From positions 1 through 18,442 of the forward strand of contig JALNWL010000027.1 in NCBI GenBank assembly GCA_023230905.1: DNA of 18,442 bases, written 5' to 3'. Source of the DNA: Syntrophales bacterium. Lineage in GTDB: Bacteria; Desulfobacterota; Syntrophia; Syntrophales; UBA2251. This document shows, piece after piece, positions 6,262-14,042 of this stretch; the stretch's first letter is position 1; the number at the start of each line of letters is the position of its first letter. The translations under genes and the position numbers were made by a program. The notes below the pieces were generated by a model. That model worked only from the letters and a program-made list of their open reading frames with translations, was not told the DNA's origin and did no database searches.

Positions 6262-7710
6262 GTGCAGGATTTCACAGAAGGCCACATTGGCAGGCAAGTC
6301 ATCAATTTCAGCACGCCGATCATGTTCGGCAACCTGCTGCTGTCCGTTTACGGGATCATCAACATGATCTGGGTGGGGCGACTCCTGGGCCATCAGGCCG
6401 TGGCCGCCATATCGGCCTCCCTGCCCATCGTCATGCTCATGCCCGCGTTTCTGATCGGCCTGGGGATGGCGACCAATGTTCTCATCGCACAGGCATTCGG
6501 CCGCCGGGACACGGCGATGCTGAAAAAGATCCTGGCGAATTCCTTTATCGCCTCGATGACGTTTTGCCTGCTGATCTCCGTGATCGCGCTCCTGTTCCGG
6601 CGTCAGTTGCTGGACTGGGTCAATGCGCCGCGGGAGATTCAAGGCATGGCGCTGTCCTACCTGACCATCATCATGGCGACGCTGGTCTTTCAGTTTTTCA
6701 TCAACTGGATGAACGGCATGCTTCGCGGTTTGGGAGATGCTACAACCGTCGTGAAGATCCTCATCCTGCTGGCGGTATTCAACGTCGTGTTCGTTCCGCT
6801 GTTCATTCGCGGCATCGGACCCCTGCCCCCTCTCGGTGTGGCCGGGGCGGCGTGGGGCACGGCGCTGGCTGCCGTGTCGACCTGTGTCATCGGCTATCTT
6901 TATCTTCTGCGCTTCAATCCCTACGTCAATATGCAAAACTGGGACTACCGATTGGATTGGCGGATTATCCGAGAAGTTTTCGTCATCGGCGTTCCCGCAT
7001 CGCTGCAGATGATGGTCGTCTCCCTGGCTGGCGTGATCATCATCTCCCTGGTCAACCGTTACGGCACGGCGGTGACCGCCGCCTTCGGCATCGGCATGCA
7101 GATCGATATGCTGGCCACCATCCCCTTCATGTCCATCGGGATGGCGGTGACCACGATCGCAGGTCACAATCTGGGCGCGAGGAAACTGGACCGTGTCTTC
7201 CAGACCCTGCGCGTCTCGGTCTGGTTCGGCCTGCTCGTGGCGTTTGCCTGCACGGTCGTGCTGCTGATTTTCCCTCACGACATCGGGGCCATCTTCCTCA
7301 AGGAATCGCTGGAAAAGGCCCGCGTGCTGGACACGGTCCGCGATTATTACCGGTGGATGGCCTTCATTTTCCCCTGCTTCGCCGTTATCTTCGCCATCCA
7401 GGGGGTCTTGCGCAGTGCAGGCGACACCCTGGCCCTGATGGGACTGTCGTTCATCGCCATGTTCGTCATCCGCATTCCGCTCGCCTATTTCCTGGCCGGT
7501 CCCATTGGATTGAAGCAGGACGGTATCTGGATGGCGATGCTTTCCAGCAGCGCCCTGGCCGTCTTCTTGAACTGGCTGTATTTCAGGTACGGCCCTTGGA
7601 AGAAACGGCGGATCCTGGGAGATCAAGGCAAAGGCTTACCGGAAGAAAGGGTGGAAGTCCCTGGCCGCGCCCCTATTTCCGCCAGAAACCGGGCATCAAC
7701 AAGACGATGA
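6262..7710 (+). CDS. MATE-family multidrug/metabolite efflux transporter
   Basis: Inner-membrane antiporter that exports organic compounds using Na+ or H+ gradients. It has about 482 residues with roughly 12 hydrophobic segments in two halves, the normal MATE arrangement. It opens with DFTEGHIGRQVINFSTPIM, typical of MATE N-termini, and has GRLLGHQAVAAISASLPI in the first half, GMLRGLGDAT near the half-way point and the paired LRSAGDT motif in the second half. The start chosen is GTG at 6262, with GAAGG 5 nt upstream; TTG at 6250 (four more residues, no visible ribosome site) is the alternative. The C-terminal tail, from about WKKRRILGD on, is polar and reads into the 3' end of trkH (38-bp convergent overlap). 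Substrate cannot be told. Confidence 0.9.
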   Translation: MQDFTEGHIGRQVINFSTPIMFGNLLLSVYGIINMIWVGRLLGHQAVAAISASLPIVMLMPAFLIGLGMATNVLIAQAFGRRDTAMLKKILANSFIASMTFCLLISVIALLFRRQLLDWVNAPREIQGMALSYLTIIMATLVFQFFINWMNGMLRGLGDATTVVKILILLAVFNVVFVPLFIRGIGPLPPLGVAGAAWGTALAAVSTCVIGYLYLLRFNPYVNMQNWDYRLDWRIIREVFVIGVPASLQMMVVSLAGVIIISLVNRYGTAVTAAFGIGMQIDMLATIPFMSIGMAVTTIAGHNLGARKLDRVFQTLRVSVWFGLLVAFACTVVLLIFPHDIGAIFLKESLEKARVLDTVRDYYRWMAFIFPCFAVIFAIQGVLRSAGDTLALMGLSFIAMFVIRIPLAYFLAGPIGLKQDGIWMAMLSSSALAVFLNWLYFRYGPWKKRRILGDQGKGLPEERVEVPGRAPISARNRASTRR

Positions 7711-9124
7711 TCGTGTAGATCTCCAGCCGGCCCAGCAGCATGCAGGCGATCAGGATCCACTTGCCCGCCGGGGGCACGCCGGAAAAATTGTCCATCGGCC
7801 CGATGCTGCCCAGGCCGGGCCCCACGTTGCCCAGACAGGCCGCCGCTCCCGAGATCGAGGACATCACGTCCATGCCCAGCGCCGCGAGGGCCATCGCGGC
7901 GAGGATGAAAATGCCGACATAAAGCATGAAGAACCCCCAGATGCTCCGCATGACCGTCTGGGGAACCGGCGTCCGCCCCAGCTTGACCACCGTAACGGCG
8001 TGGGGATGGATGATGCGGAGGATCTCCAGGTAGCAGTGCTTGGCCAGGAGAACGACGCGCAGGATCTTGATTCCTCCGCCCGTCGATCCGGCCATGCCGC
8101 CCAGGAACATGCAAAGCAGCAGGACCTGTTGGGAGAGCGCCGGCCACGCCTCGAAATCGGCCGTGACGAATCCCGTCGTGGTCAGGAGGGAGACCACCGA
8201 AAAGGTCGCATGGCGAAAGGCTTCGAAAACCGTCGGATAGATCTTTCCCCCGTAGACGTCCAGGACGACGATCAGGATGAAGGTCCCGGTGATGAGCAGG
8301 TAGGCACGGAACTCCGGGTCCCGGATGAATTCCCGCAGCCGGCCGTGGACGAGCTTGTAGTGAAGCGAAAAGTTGATGCCCGCGATGAACATGAAGGCGA
8401 TGACGATGCATTCGACGTAGGCGCTGTGATAATGGCCGACGCTCGCGTTTTTCGTTGAAAAGCCGCCCGTGGGCAGGGTGGCGAAGGCGTGGCAGACGGA
8501 ATCGAACCAGGACAGGCCTCCGAAAAGCAGGAGCGCGATCTGCATGACCGTCAGGAAAAGATAGATTTTCCAGAGTGTCCGGGCGGTGTCTGAGATTCGG
8601 GGGGTCAGCTTGTCCACGACGGGACTGGGGGTTTCAGCCTTGTAGAGCTGCATGCCGCCGACGCCGAGGAAGGGCAGGATGGCGATCGACAGGACGATGA
8701 TGCCCATGCCTCCCAGCCATTGGGTCTGCGCACGCCAGAAGAGGATGCCCCTGGGCAGGCGCTCGACATCCGTCAGGATGCTTGCGCCGGTGGTCGTAAA
8801 TCCTGAAATGCATTCAAAGTAGGCGTCGGTAAAATCGGGAATGGTCCCCGAAAGAAGATAGGGCAGGGTCGCCACGAGACCGGCGGAGATCCATCCCAGG
8901 GCGACGATGGCCACGCCGTCCCGGTGATTCAAGGCGTAGTCTTCCTGCCCCCGGCTCCACAGGAGAGCCCCGCCTCCGAGGCCGCAGGTTGCGATCAGCG
9001 ACAGAAGGAAGGCGTGGGCGCCGCCGTCGCCGTAGTAAAGCGCAACCAGCAGGGGCGCCGTCATGGACAGGCCGATGTAGAAGACGAGGACCGCGACCAG
9101 ATAGAGGATCAGGCGGAAATTCAT
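7673..9124 (-). CDS. trkH: Trk-type potassium uptake channel subunit TrkH
   Basis: K+-translocating inner-membrane subunit, 483 residues, normal TrkH length. The four pore-loop repeats are visible with filter-like segments TTTGAS (about 110-115), LPTGGFS (217-223), TTTGF (315-319) and GNVGPGL (432-438); the intramembrane-loop motif GGMAGSTGGGIK is at 342-353. The start is the ATG at 9124, whose first base is the last base of the trkA stop (TGATG), with GGAG 8 nt upstream; the TTG one codon earlier is less likely. It is co-transcribed with trkA and translationally coupled. Its 3' end overlaps that of the convergent MATE gene. Together with TrkA it would supply the rapid K+ influx that precedes solute build-up. 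Confidence 0.96.
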   Translation of the reverse strand: MNFRLILYLVAVLVFYIGLSMTAPLLVALYYGDGGAHAFLLSLIATCGLGGGALLWSRGQEDYALNHRDGVAIVALGWISAGLVATLPYLLSGTIPDFTDAYFECISGFTTTGASILTDVERLPRGILFWRAQTQWLGGMGIIVLSIAILPFLGVGGMQLYKAETPSPVVDKLTPRISDTARTLWKIYLFLTVMQIALLLFGGLSWFDSVCHAFATLPTGGFSTKNASVGHYHSAYVECIVIAFMFIAGINFSLHYKLVHGRLREFIRDPEFRAYLLITGTFILIVVLDVYGGKIYPTVFEAFRHATFSVVSLLTTTGFVTADFEAWPALSQQVLLLCMFLGGMAGSTGGGIKILRVVLLAKHCYLEILRIIHPHAVTVVKLGRTPVPQTVMRSIWGFFMLYVGIFILAAMALAALGMDVMSSISGAAACLGNVGPGLGSIGPMDNFSGVPPAGKWILIACMLLGRLEIYTIIVLLMPGFWRK

Positions 9125-10482
9125 CAAAAATACTCCAGCTTGACGGTCAGGAGTTCTTCGATCTTCTTCGAGACCCGTTGCAGGGCGAAAATGATGAGCC
9201 GGTCGTGGGGCCGGATGATGGTGTCACCGCTGGGAATGATGATTTCGTTTCCGCGGACGATGGCCCCCAGAATCGCCCCCGGGGGGAAGGGAACCTTGGA
9301 CAGCGGGGTGTTGACGATATCCGACGTTTCGAGCGCCTCCGCTTCGATGGCTTCGGCCTCCTCTTCCCGAAGGGGGGCGACGGAGATGATGCGACCCCGG
9401 CGGATGTACTGGAGAATCGCGCGGACCGCCGCCATGCGGGGATTGATGACCGTGTCCAGACCGATGGCCGACACGATGTGCATGTAGCTCAGCTTGCTGA
9501 CCCGGGTGATGGTCCGCCGGGTCCCCAGTTCCTTGGCGAGAAGGGAGATGAGGACGTTGCTCTCCTCGTCGCCGGTCAGGGCGATGAGCAGATCCATGTC
9601 GCCGGCGTATTCCTCCCGGAGCAGGTCCCGGTCGGCGCCGTCTCCCCGGATCACGATCGCCCGGTCCAGAACGGTGGCCAGCTTTTTGCACTTCTCCCCG
9701 TCCTGGTCGATGATCTTGACGTTCATGCGACGCCGGTCGAGGGCCTTGGCGACGGCCGAGCCGGTTTCCCCCGCCCCGACGATGAGGACGTTTTTCAGGG
9801 GGCGGGTCGAAATCCCAAGCCGGTCGAGCGTAGGGTTGACCTCCGCCCGTTTCATCACCAGATAGACGAGATCCATGGGCTGAATTGTATCGCGGCCGCT
9901 GGGGATCAGGATCTTGTGGCCCCGGACGATGGCGCCGACGAGCAGGTTGCCCTCGTACGCCTTCAGGTCGGTCAGCCGCTTCCCGGCCAGGGGGGACTCG
10001 GTGGTGATGAGGAAGCTGACCAGCTTGACCTCGCCACCCACGAAGTCGATCACCTCCGAGGCGCCCGGAACCTCCATGAGGCCGAGAATCGTGTCCACCA
10101 TCATGGCGTTCGTATTGATGATCAGGTCCACCCCGAGGAGATCCCGGCTGAAAAGGGTTTCTTCCCCGAGATACTCCCGGTTCTTGACCCGCGCGACCTT
10201 GACCATGTGCGGGTTGAGACTGCGGGCCAGCAGGCAGGCAATCAGGTTGACCTCGTCGCTGTCGGTGGCTGCCGCCAGAAGCTCCGCTTCCTGAATCCCG
10301 GCGGCGCGAAGCGTCTGGGGACTCGTACCGGAGCCCAGAAATGCCTGCACATCGAGATTCTCGCTGATCCGGCGGATTTTGGCGGGATCCTGGTCGATCA
10401 GGACGACCTCCTGACTTTCATCGGAGAGCTTCTTGGCGATATGGTACCCGACTTCTCCCGCGCCGATGATGATCACTCGCAT
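9124..10482 (-). CDS. trkA: Trk system regulatory subunit TrkA (two RCK domains)
   Basis: Cytosolic nucleotide-binding gate of the TrkH channel, 452 residues, the normal size of two-module TrkA. Domain order: RCK-N1 with GAGEVG (7-12) and an acidic strand end LIDQD (28-32), RCK-C1 (about 140-212), RCK-N2 with GAGETG (236-241) and IIDQD (257-261), RCK-C2 (about 370-436). Both Rossmann glycine motifs are intact, so NAD(H) or ATP/ADP binding is expected in both halves. The start is the ATG at 10482, preceded by GGGAGGA about 6 nt away; a TTG at 10497 would put this site inside the gene. It is the first gene of the trkA-trkH unit. Confidence 0.96.
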   Translation of the reverse strand: MRVIIIGAGEVGYHIAKKLSDESQEVVLIDQDPAKIRRISENLDVQAFLGSGTSPQTLRAAGIQEAELLAAATDSDEVNLIACLLARSLNPHMVKVARVKNREYLGEETLFSRDLLGVDLIINTNAMMVDTILGLMEVPGASEVIDFVGGEVKLVSFLITTESPLAGKRLTDLKAYEGNLLVGAIVRGHKILIPSGRDTIQPMDLVYLVMKRAEVNPTLDRLGISTRPLKNVLIVGAGETGSAVAKALDRRRMNVKIIDQDGEKCKKLATVLDRAIVIRGDGADRDLLREEYAGDMDLLIALTGDEESNVLISLLAKELGTRRTITRVSKLSYMHIVSAIGLDTVINPRMAAVRAILQYIRRGRIISVAPLREEEAEAIEAEALETSDIVNTPLSKVPFPPGAILGAIVRGNEIIIPSGDTIIRPHDRLIIFALQRVSKKIEELLTVKLEYF

Positions 10483-10516
10483 GATTTCCTCCCGCAATCG
10501 GGTGAACCGAGGACTC

Positions 10517-10546
10517 TCTATACAACAAACGGATCGTGGATGACAG
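10517..10546 (-). promoter_or_regulatory. Probable sigma70-type promoter for trkA-trkH
   Basis: On the minus strand CTGTCA (10546-10541) and TATAGA (10522-10517) are separated by 18 bp; each matches consensus at 4 of 6 positions. The start site would fall near 10510, giving a leader of about 28 nt that just contains the Shine-Dalgarno site. Confidence 0.4.
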
Positions 10547-10871
10547 CAGGACCCTCACGCCGGGAATCGCCCTCATCGTTCCTCCGATGTCCCGGGGCGG
10601 ATTCCGCCGCTGCAGGAAGGCGTGCGGCCGGGCGAGGCGTTTCCGCAACGCCGGACCCTCCCGCCGTGTGGGATGGTTCATCGAATACCACCGCGGCCCC
10701 GCTTTGACAAGCGGAAAGCCTTCCCCGGGATGATGGATTAGTGGGTACAAGATCCGTCAGGACCTTTGATACGGCGCCGATGACCCGAGAGCGATATTTC
10801 CCTTGATCTTGCTTAGGCAGTGTGGAATGAAAGGGCTCATTCACTTTCCTGGAGGAGGTCACGAAAATCCC
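10547..10871. other. Intergenic stretch between trkA and the hydratase pair, no gene seen
   Basis: No reading frame here has a ribosome site or recognisable protein. It holds a perfect 6-bp hairpin CCGCTT-TGAC-AAGCGG (10699-10714), which contains a TTGACA (10704-10709), but the nearest -10-like hexamers are too far away for a convincing promoter. The last part (10853 onward) carries the GGAGGAGG ribosome site of the next gene. It should contain the promoter of the hydratase pair, which I could not place. Confidence 0.5.
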
Positions 10872-11348
10872 ATGTCAGGAGCATTGATCAGCGAGCAGAT
10901 GCGCGCGGCCGTCGGGTCGCCGCTGGCGTCCGGACAACCGTTTGCGGTCGAAAAAGGGTCGATCCGGGATCTGGCGGAGGCCATCAACCATCTCCACCCC
11001 CTTTACGTGGATGAGGCGTACGCCCAAAGCACGGGTCACGGCAGCGTGCTGGCGCCGCCGACGTACCCGTCCTACAACCTGGCGCTGGGCGCGCCCCTGG
11101 AGGTGCTCACGTTCGAGTTCCCCGTGGGCAGTATCCTGCACGGCAGCGACGACTGGGAATTCCTCGGAAACATCCATGCGGGCGACATTCTCACGCCGCG
11201 GGGGAAACTCCTGGACCTCTACGAGAAACAGGGCAAGCGGGGCGGCATGCTCTTCATCGTTTCGGAGATCACCTACACGAACCAGCGGGGCGAGGTCGTG
11301 GCGATCTACCGTCCCACGGAAGTCGTGATCGCCCTGCCGACGGCTTAA
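10872..11348 (+). CDS. MaoC-like/FAS1-like dehydratase-domain protein (non-catalytic hydratase subunit)
   Basis: Hot-dog-fold protein of 158 residues, probably one half of a heteromeric enoyl-CoA hydratase. The stretch HPLYVDEAYAQSTGHG (42-57), followed by APPTY, matches the FAS1-like N-terminal dehydratase domain. Where catalytic MaoC proteins carry Asp-x4-His, this protein appears to have His40 and Tyr45, so it likely shapes the acyl-binding side rather than doing catalysis. The start is the ATG at 10872 with GGAGGAGG upstream (a somewhat long gap of about 11 nt); an in-frame ATG at 10803 would add 23 residues of poor coding character. It is followed after 14 nt by the catalytic-type partner. 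The CoA substrate is unknown. Confidence 0.78.
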   Translation: MSGALISEQMRAAVGSPLASGQPFAVEKGSIRDLAEAINHLHPLYVDEAYAQSTGHGSVLAPPTYPSYNLALGAPLEVLTFEFPVGSILHGSDDWEFLGNIHAGDILTPRGKLLDLYEKQGKRGGMLFIVSEITYTNQRGEVVAIYRPTEVVIALPTA

Positions 11349-11362
11349 GGAGCACACAGGTC

Positions 11363-11824
11363 ATGAAGACGCAACCTTACTTTGAAGACATCCGCGTGGG
11401 CGAGGAAATCCCGCATCAGGTGCGGGAACCGCTCTCCACCCGCGGCCTGGTGAAGTGGGCCGCGGCGGTCCGGGACTTCTACGAGGTCCACTACGACAAG
11501 GATTTTGCACGCAGCATCGGCCTGCGGGACGTCATCGCCCACGGCCCCAACAAGTGCGCGCTCCTCGGCCGCCTGATGACGGAATGGATCGGCGAGGCCG
11601 GACGGCTGCACAGGCTCTCCTGTACGCACAAGGCGAGCAATTTCCCCGGCGAGACCCTGGTCTGCCGCGGGCGGGTCAAGGACAAGTATTCCAAAGACGG
11701 CCGGCATTACGTGGAATGCGAGGTCTGGGTGGAGAATCAGGACGGCGTCGTGGCCGCCCCGGGTGCGGCGACGGTGTCGCTTCCTTCGCGGGGGGTAGAA
11801 CCGCTCCCGTCGGCGCGACCGTGA
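11363..11824 (+). CDS. MaoC-family (R)-specific enoyl-CoA hydratase-like protein (catalytic-type subunit)
   Basis: Hot-dog-fold hydratase of 153 residues. The catalytic pattern is present as DFYEVH (Asp38 and His43), followed by YDKDFARSIGLRDVIAHG, the usual hydratase segment with the helix-end glycine. The ATG at 11363 is preceded by AAGGAG about 9 nt away, 14 nt after the first subunit, so the two are one operon. Family knowledge: paired MaoC proteins, one with and one without the dyad, form the hydratases of steroid side-chain and related acyl-CoA pathways. Here no thiolase, dehydrogenase or ligase neighbours reveal the pathway. The gene ends only 8 bp before the -35 of the btuC promoter. 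Confidence 0.82.
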   Translation: MKTQPYFEDIRVGEEIPHQVREPLSTRGLVKWAAAVRDFYEVHYDKDFARSIGLRDVIAHGPNKCALLGRLMTEWIGEAGRLHRLSCTHKASNFPGETLVCRGRVKDKYSKDGRHYVECEVWVENQDGVVAAPGAATVSLPSRGVEPLPSARP

Positions 11825-11832
11825 ATCCGCGC

Positions 11833-11860
11833 TTGACAAACACCCCCGATCTTTTCTAAG
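11833..11860 (+). promoter_or_regulatory. Sigma70-type promoter for riboswitch-btuC-btuD
   Basis: A perfect TTGACA (11833-11838), 16-bp spacer, and TCTAAG (11855-11860, 4 of 6). The start site would lie near 11867, about 11 nt before the first helix of the cobalamin riboswitch, which is the expected geometry. Confidence 0.65.
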
Positions 11861-11871
11861 GTCGGTCCGTC

Positions 11872-12025
11872 TCAAATGGATGGATGTGAGGAAGAGGGGT
11901 GAGAAGCCCCCGCTGCCCCGCAGCCGTGAAGGGAACGAACGCCCAGGATGCCACTGTCGCCGGTCAACGGCGATGGGAAGGCGGGTCAGTAGGTCGCCCG
12001 AAGCCGGAAGACCGGTCCATCCGCA
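11872..12025 (+). promoter_or_regulatory. Cobalamin riboswitch 1, upstream of btuC
   Basis: Adenosylcobalamin-type riboswitch. P1 can be drawn between GGATGG (11878-11883) and CCATCC (12017-12022). The core contains the conserved CGCTGCCCCGCAGCCGT (from about 11911), a G/C-rich P-stem GGGG-TGAGAA-GCCCC in place of the usual longer GCCGG helix, and the B12-box variant AAGCCGGAAGACC (about 12001-12013). After P1 the leader reads CCTCGAGGGAGGCCTCC, in which the btuC Shine-Dalgarno GGGAGG (12035-12040) can pair with CCTC just upstream (12029-12032). With no U-run terminator visible, control of translation start is the likelier mode. The ligand class is well supported; the regulatory mechanism is inference. 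Confidence 0.88.
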
Positions 12026-12047
12026 AGTCCTCGAGGGAGGCCTCCGC

Positions 12048-13082
12048 GTGCGACCGACCGTCCATCCCATTGTCACTCCGTTCCGGGTTCTCCGTATCAG
12101 CGGTATTCTGTTTCTGATCTGTCTGGCCGTTTTCGTCGGGTCGCTCTTCGCCGGTCCGGGGCAGGTCGGCGTGCGCACCCTGCTGGCGTCGCTCCTCTCG
12201 ACGGGCTCCGGATCGTTTGCCGGCGACGCCGATGCGGGGCAGACCATCCTTCTGTCCCTCCGGCTTCCCCGTCTTGTCTTCGCGGGGATCGTCGGGGCCG
12301 CCCTGTCCGTGTCGGGGGTCGTGTTTCAGGCGCTGTTGCGCAACCCGCTCGCCGACCCCTATATCCTCGGCATCTCGGGGGGCGCCGCCGTGGGGGCGAT
12401 CGCCGGGATCCTGCTCGGCGCGGCGGCCGTTCCTTTCGGCGTCCCCGGCCTCGCCTTCGTCGGGGCGCTGACGACCCTGCTGGCGGTCTTTGCCGTGGCC
12501 GGCGCCGGAAGGGACCTCCGTTCCCACACCCTGCTTCTGGCCGGGGTCATCGTCAACGCCTTCTTCAACGCCGTCATCATGTTTCTCCTCGCCGTCAGCA
12601 GTTCGGGCGACCTCCACAGCATCATGTTCTGGCTCATGGGGGATCTGAGCCTCGCCCGGGGACGGGACATCCTGTCCGTCGGAGCGGCGCTCGTCCTGGG
12701 CTTCTCCGTGATCTGCCTGTACGCGCGTCCGCTCAACCTGATCGTGACGGGGGAGGAGACGGCCCGCACCCTGGGCGTCGACCCGGCGACGGCGAAGCGG
12801 GTCCTTCTCGTCGTGACCTCGCTCATGACCGGCCTGGCCGTTTCGGTGAGCGGCACGATCGGTTTCGTGGGACTGATGGTGCCGCACCTGATGCGGATGG
12901 CCTTTGGCCCGGATCACCGGCTGCTGCTGCCCGCCTCCCTCTTTTTCGGGGCGGCCTTTCTCATCCTGGCCGACACGCTCGCCCGGACGCTGCTTGCCCC
13001 GATGGAGCTGCCCGTGGGCGTGGTCACGGCCCTGTGCGGGGCGCCCTATTTCATCTATCTTCTGAGGAGGATGAACGATTAA
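12048..13082 (+). CDS. btuC: Corrinoid ABC transporter permease, FecCD/BtuC family
   Basis: Inner-membrane permease, 344 residues, the usual family length with about 10 hydrophobic segments. Motifs: LRLPR (71-75), NPLADPYILGISGGA (99-113), the region facing the binding protein, GFVGLMVPH followed by R283 (272-283), which contacts the ATPase, and ELPVGVVTALCGAP near the C-terminus. The start is the GTG at 12048, 7 nt after GGGAGG; the frame stays open upstream, but that part is the riboswitch. FecCD permeases also carry ferric siderophores or haem; the two cobalamin riboswitches in this locus make a corrinoid the likely cargo. It is followed by its ATPase with a 1- to 5-nt junction. Confidence 0.92.
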   Translation: MRPTVHPIVTPFRVLRISGILFLICLAVFVGSLFAGPGQVGVRTLLASLLSTGSGSFAGDADAGQTILLSLRLPRLVFAGIVGAALSVSGVVFQALLRNPLADPYILGISGGAAVGAIAGILLGAAAVPFGVPGLAFVGALTTLLAVFAVAGAGRDLRSHTLLLAGVIVNAFFNAVIMFLLAVSSSGDLHSIMFWLMGDLSLARGRDILSVGAALVLGFSVICLYARPLNLIVTGEETARTLGVDPATAKRVLLVVTSLMTGLAVSVSGTIGFVGLMVPHLMRMAFGPDHRLLLPASLFFGAAFLILADTLARTLLAPMELPVGVVTALCGAPYFIYLLRRMND

Positions 13083-13890
13083 CGCCGTTCTGGACATCGA
13101 CCGGGTCCGTTTCCGCTACGCCGAAGACTGGGTGCTGACGGACGTCGCCTTTTCCGTGGCCGCCGGCGCCTTTCTGGGGATCATCGGTCCCAACGGTTCC
13201 GGGAAGACGACCCTGCTCAAGGTGATGAACGGGCTCCTCCGCCCCCAGGCGGGCGCGGTCCAGCTGAACGGCCGTCCCCTGAGCGGGATGCGGCGCCGCG
13301 AGGTGGCGCGGGTGATGGCCGTCGTCCCCCAGGACGCGGCGCTGCTGTTCACCTTCACCGTGGAGGAGATGGTCCTGATGGGCCGATCGCCGCACCTGGG
13401 CCGTTTCGGGTTCGAGGGGAAGGGGGACTTCCGGATCGCCCGCGCGGCCATGGACCGGACCGGCGTCCTCGCCCTGGCGCACCGGCCCTATGACGCCCTG
13501 AGCGGAGGGGAAAGGCAGCGGGTCCTGATCGCCCGCGCCCTGGCGCAGGAACCGCGAATTCTCCTCCTTGACGAGCCGACCGCCTATCTCGACATCCGCC
13601 ATCAGGCGGGGATCTTCGACCTGATGAAGGACCTGAACCGCCGCCGGGGCCTGACGGTCGTCGCCGTCACGCACGACATCAACCTGGCCTCGCTCTACAG
13701 CGACGAGGTCCTGCTCCTGGCCGACGGGCGCGTCTTTGGCGCCGGCCCGCCGGAGGCGGTTGTCACCACGGAAAACATCCGCGGGGCGTACGGCATCAGC
13801 GTCCTCGTGGACCCCCACCCGGCGACAGGCCTGCCCCGGGTCACGCCGGCCGGCTATGCCGGGGGCGGAGGGCCCGATCCGGCACCCTGA
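13078..13890 (+). CDS. btuD: Corrinoid ABC transporter ATPase, BtuD/FecE type, apparent ATT start
   Basis: Cytoplasmic ATPase, 270 residues from the ATT at 13078. All motifs are present: A-loop Tyr14 (in FRYAED), Walker A GPNGSGKT (37-44), Q-loop Q85 (VVPQD), signature LSGGE (141-145), Walker B ILLLDEP (161-167), H-loop His199 (VTHD). No ATG, GTG or TTG lies in frame upstream of the GTG at 13132; starting there would delete the first strand and the A-loop tyrosine. The frame opens after a TGA at 13072-13074, leaving ACG, ATT (13078) or CTG (13090) as starts. ATT is 5 nt after GAGGAGGAT-G and shares its last base with the btuC stop TAA, so coupling is expected. The tail after about 250 is Pro/Gly-rich and dispensable-looking. 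Confidence 0.9.
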   Translation: MNAVLDIDRVRFRYAEDWVLTDVAFSVAAGAFLGIIGPNGSGKTTLLKVMNGLLRPQAGAVQLNGRPLSGMRRREVARVMAVVPQDAALLFTFTVEEMVLMGRSPHLGRFGFEGKGDFRIARAAMDRTGVLALAHRPYDALSGGERQRVLIARALAQEPRILLLDEPTAYLDIRHQAGIFDLMKDLNRRRGLTVVAVTHDINLASLYSDEVLLLADGRVFGAGPPEAVVTTENIRGAYGISVLVDPHPATGLPRVTPAGYAGGGGPDPAP

Positions 13891-14018
13891 AAGGCCCGAT
13901 CCTTTCTCCGTGCCGGACCCGTTTCGATCCGTTGATACCGCGTCCGCACATCCGGACCCCCGTCTTCGGGAGCGGTCGGGCCGCGGGGCAAGCGGACCGA
14001 AGGATCGCCGCCCGGTGC

Positions 14019-14036
14019 CCGGATTCATCCGGTTTT
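14019..14036 (+). terminator. Weak intrinsic terminator-like hairpin downstream of btuD
   Basis: CCGGA-TTCA-TCCGG (14019-14032) is a 5-bp stem followed by TTTT and then CC. It is short, but it is well placed to separate btuCD from the second riboswitch unit. Confidence 0.35.
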
Positions 14037-14042
14037 CCGGGT

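Noticed and set aside
6082..7626. Long minus-strand open frame (514 codons) opposite the MATE gene
   Set aside because: Its product is low-complexity, rich in Asp, Gln, His and Gly, with no recognisable fold. It mirrors the codon bias of the real membrane protein on the plus strand, a common artefact in GC-rich DNA.
8989..10707. Long plus-strand open frame (572 codons) opposite trkA
   Set aside because: It lies antisense to a complete two-RCK TrkA with all motifs, and its product looks like a compositional shadow with no ribosome site.
10704..10740. TTGACA at 10704 as promoter of the hydratase pair
   Set aside because: The closest -10-like hexamers (GATGAT, ATGGAT) are 19 or more bp away, and the hexamer is part of a hairpin, so the pairing is not convincing.
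10518..10862. Minus-strand open frame of 114 codons between trkA and the hydratase genes
   Set aside because: No ribosome site, no recognisable domain, and it covers the trkA promoter region; treated as non-coding.
11880..12047. 56-codon N-terminal extension of btuC
   Set aside because: This stretch is the cobalamin riboswitch. The GTG at 12048 follows a well-placed GGGAGG and gives a normal FecCD length.
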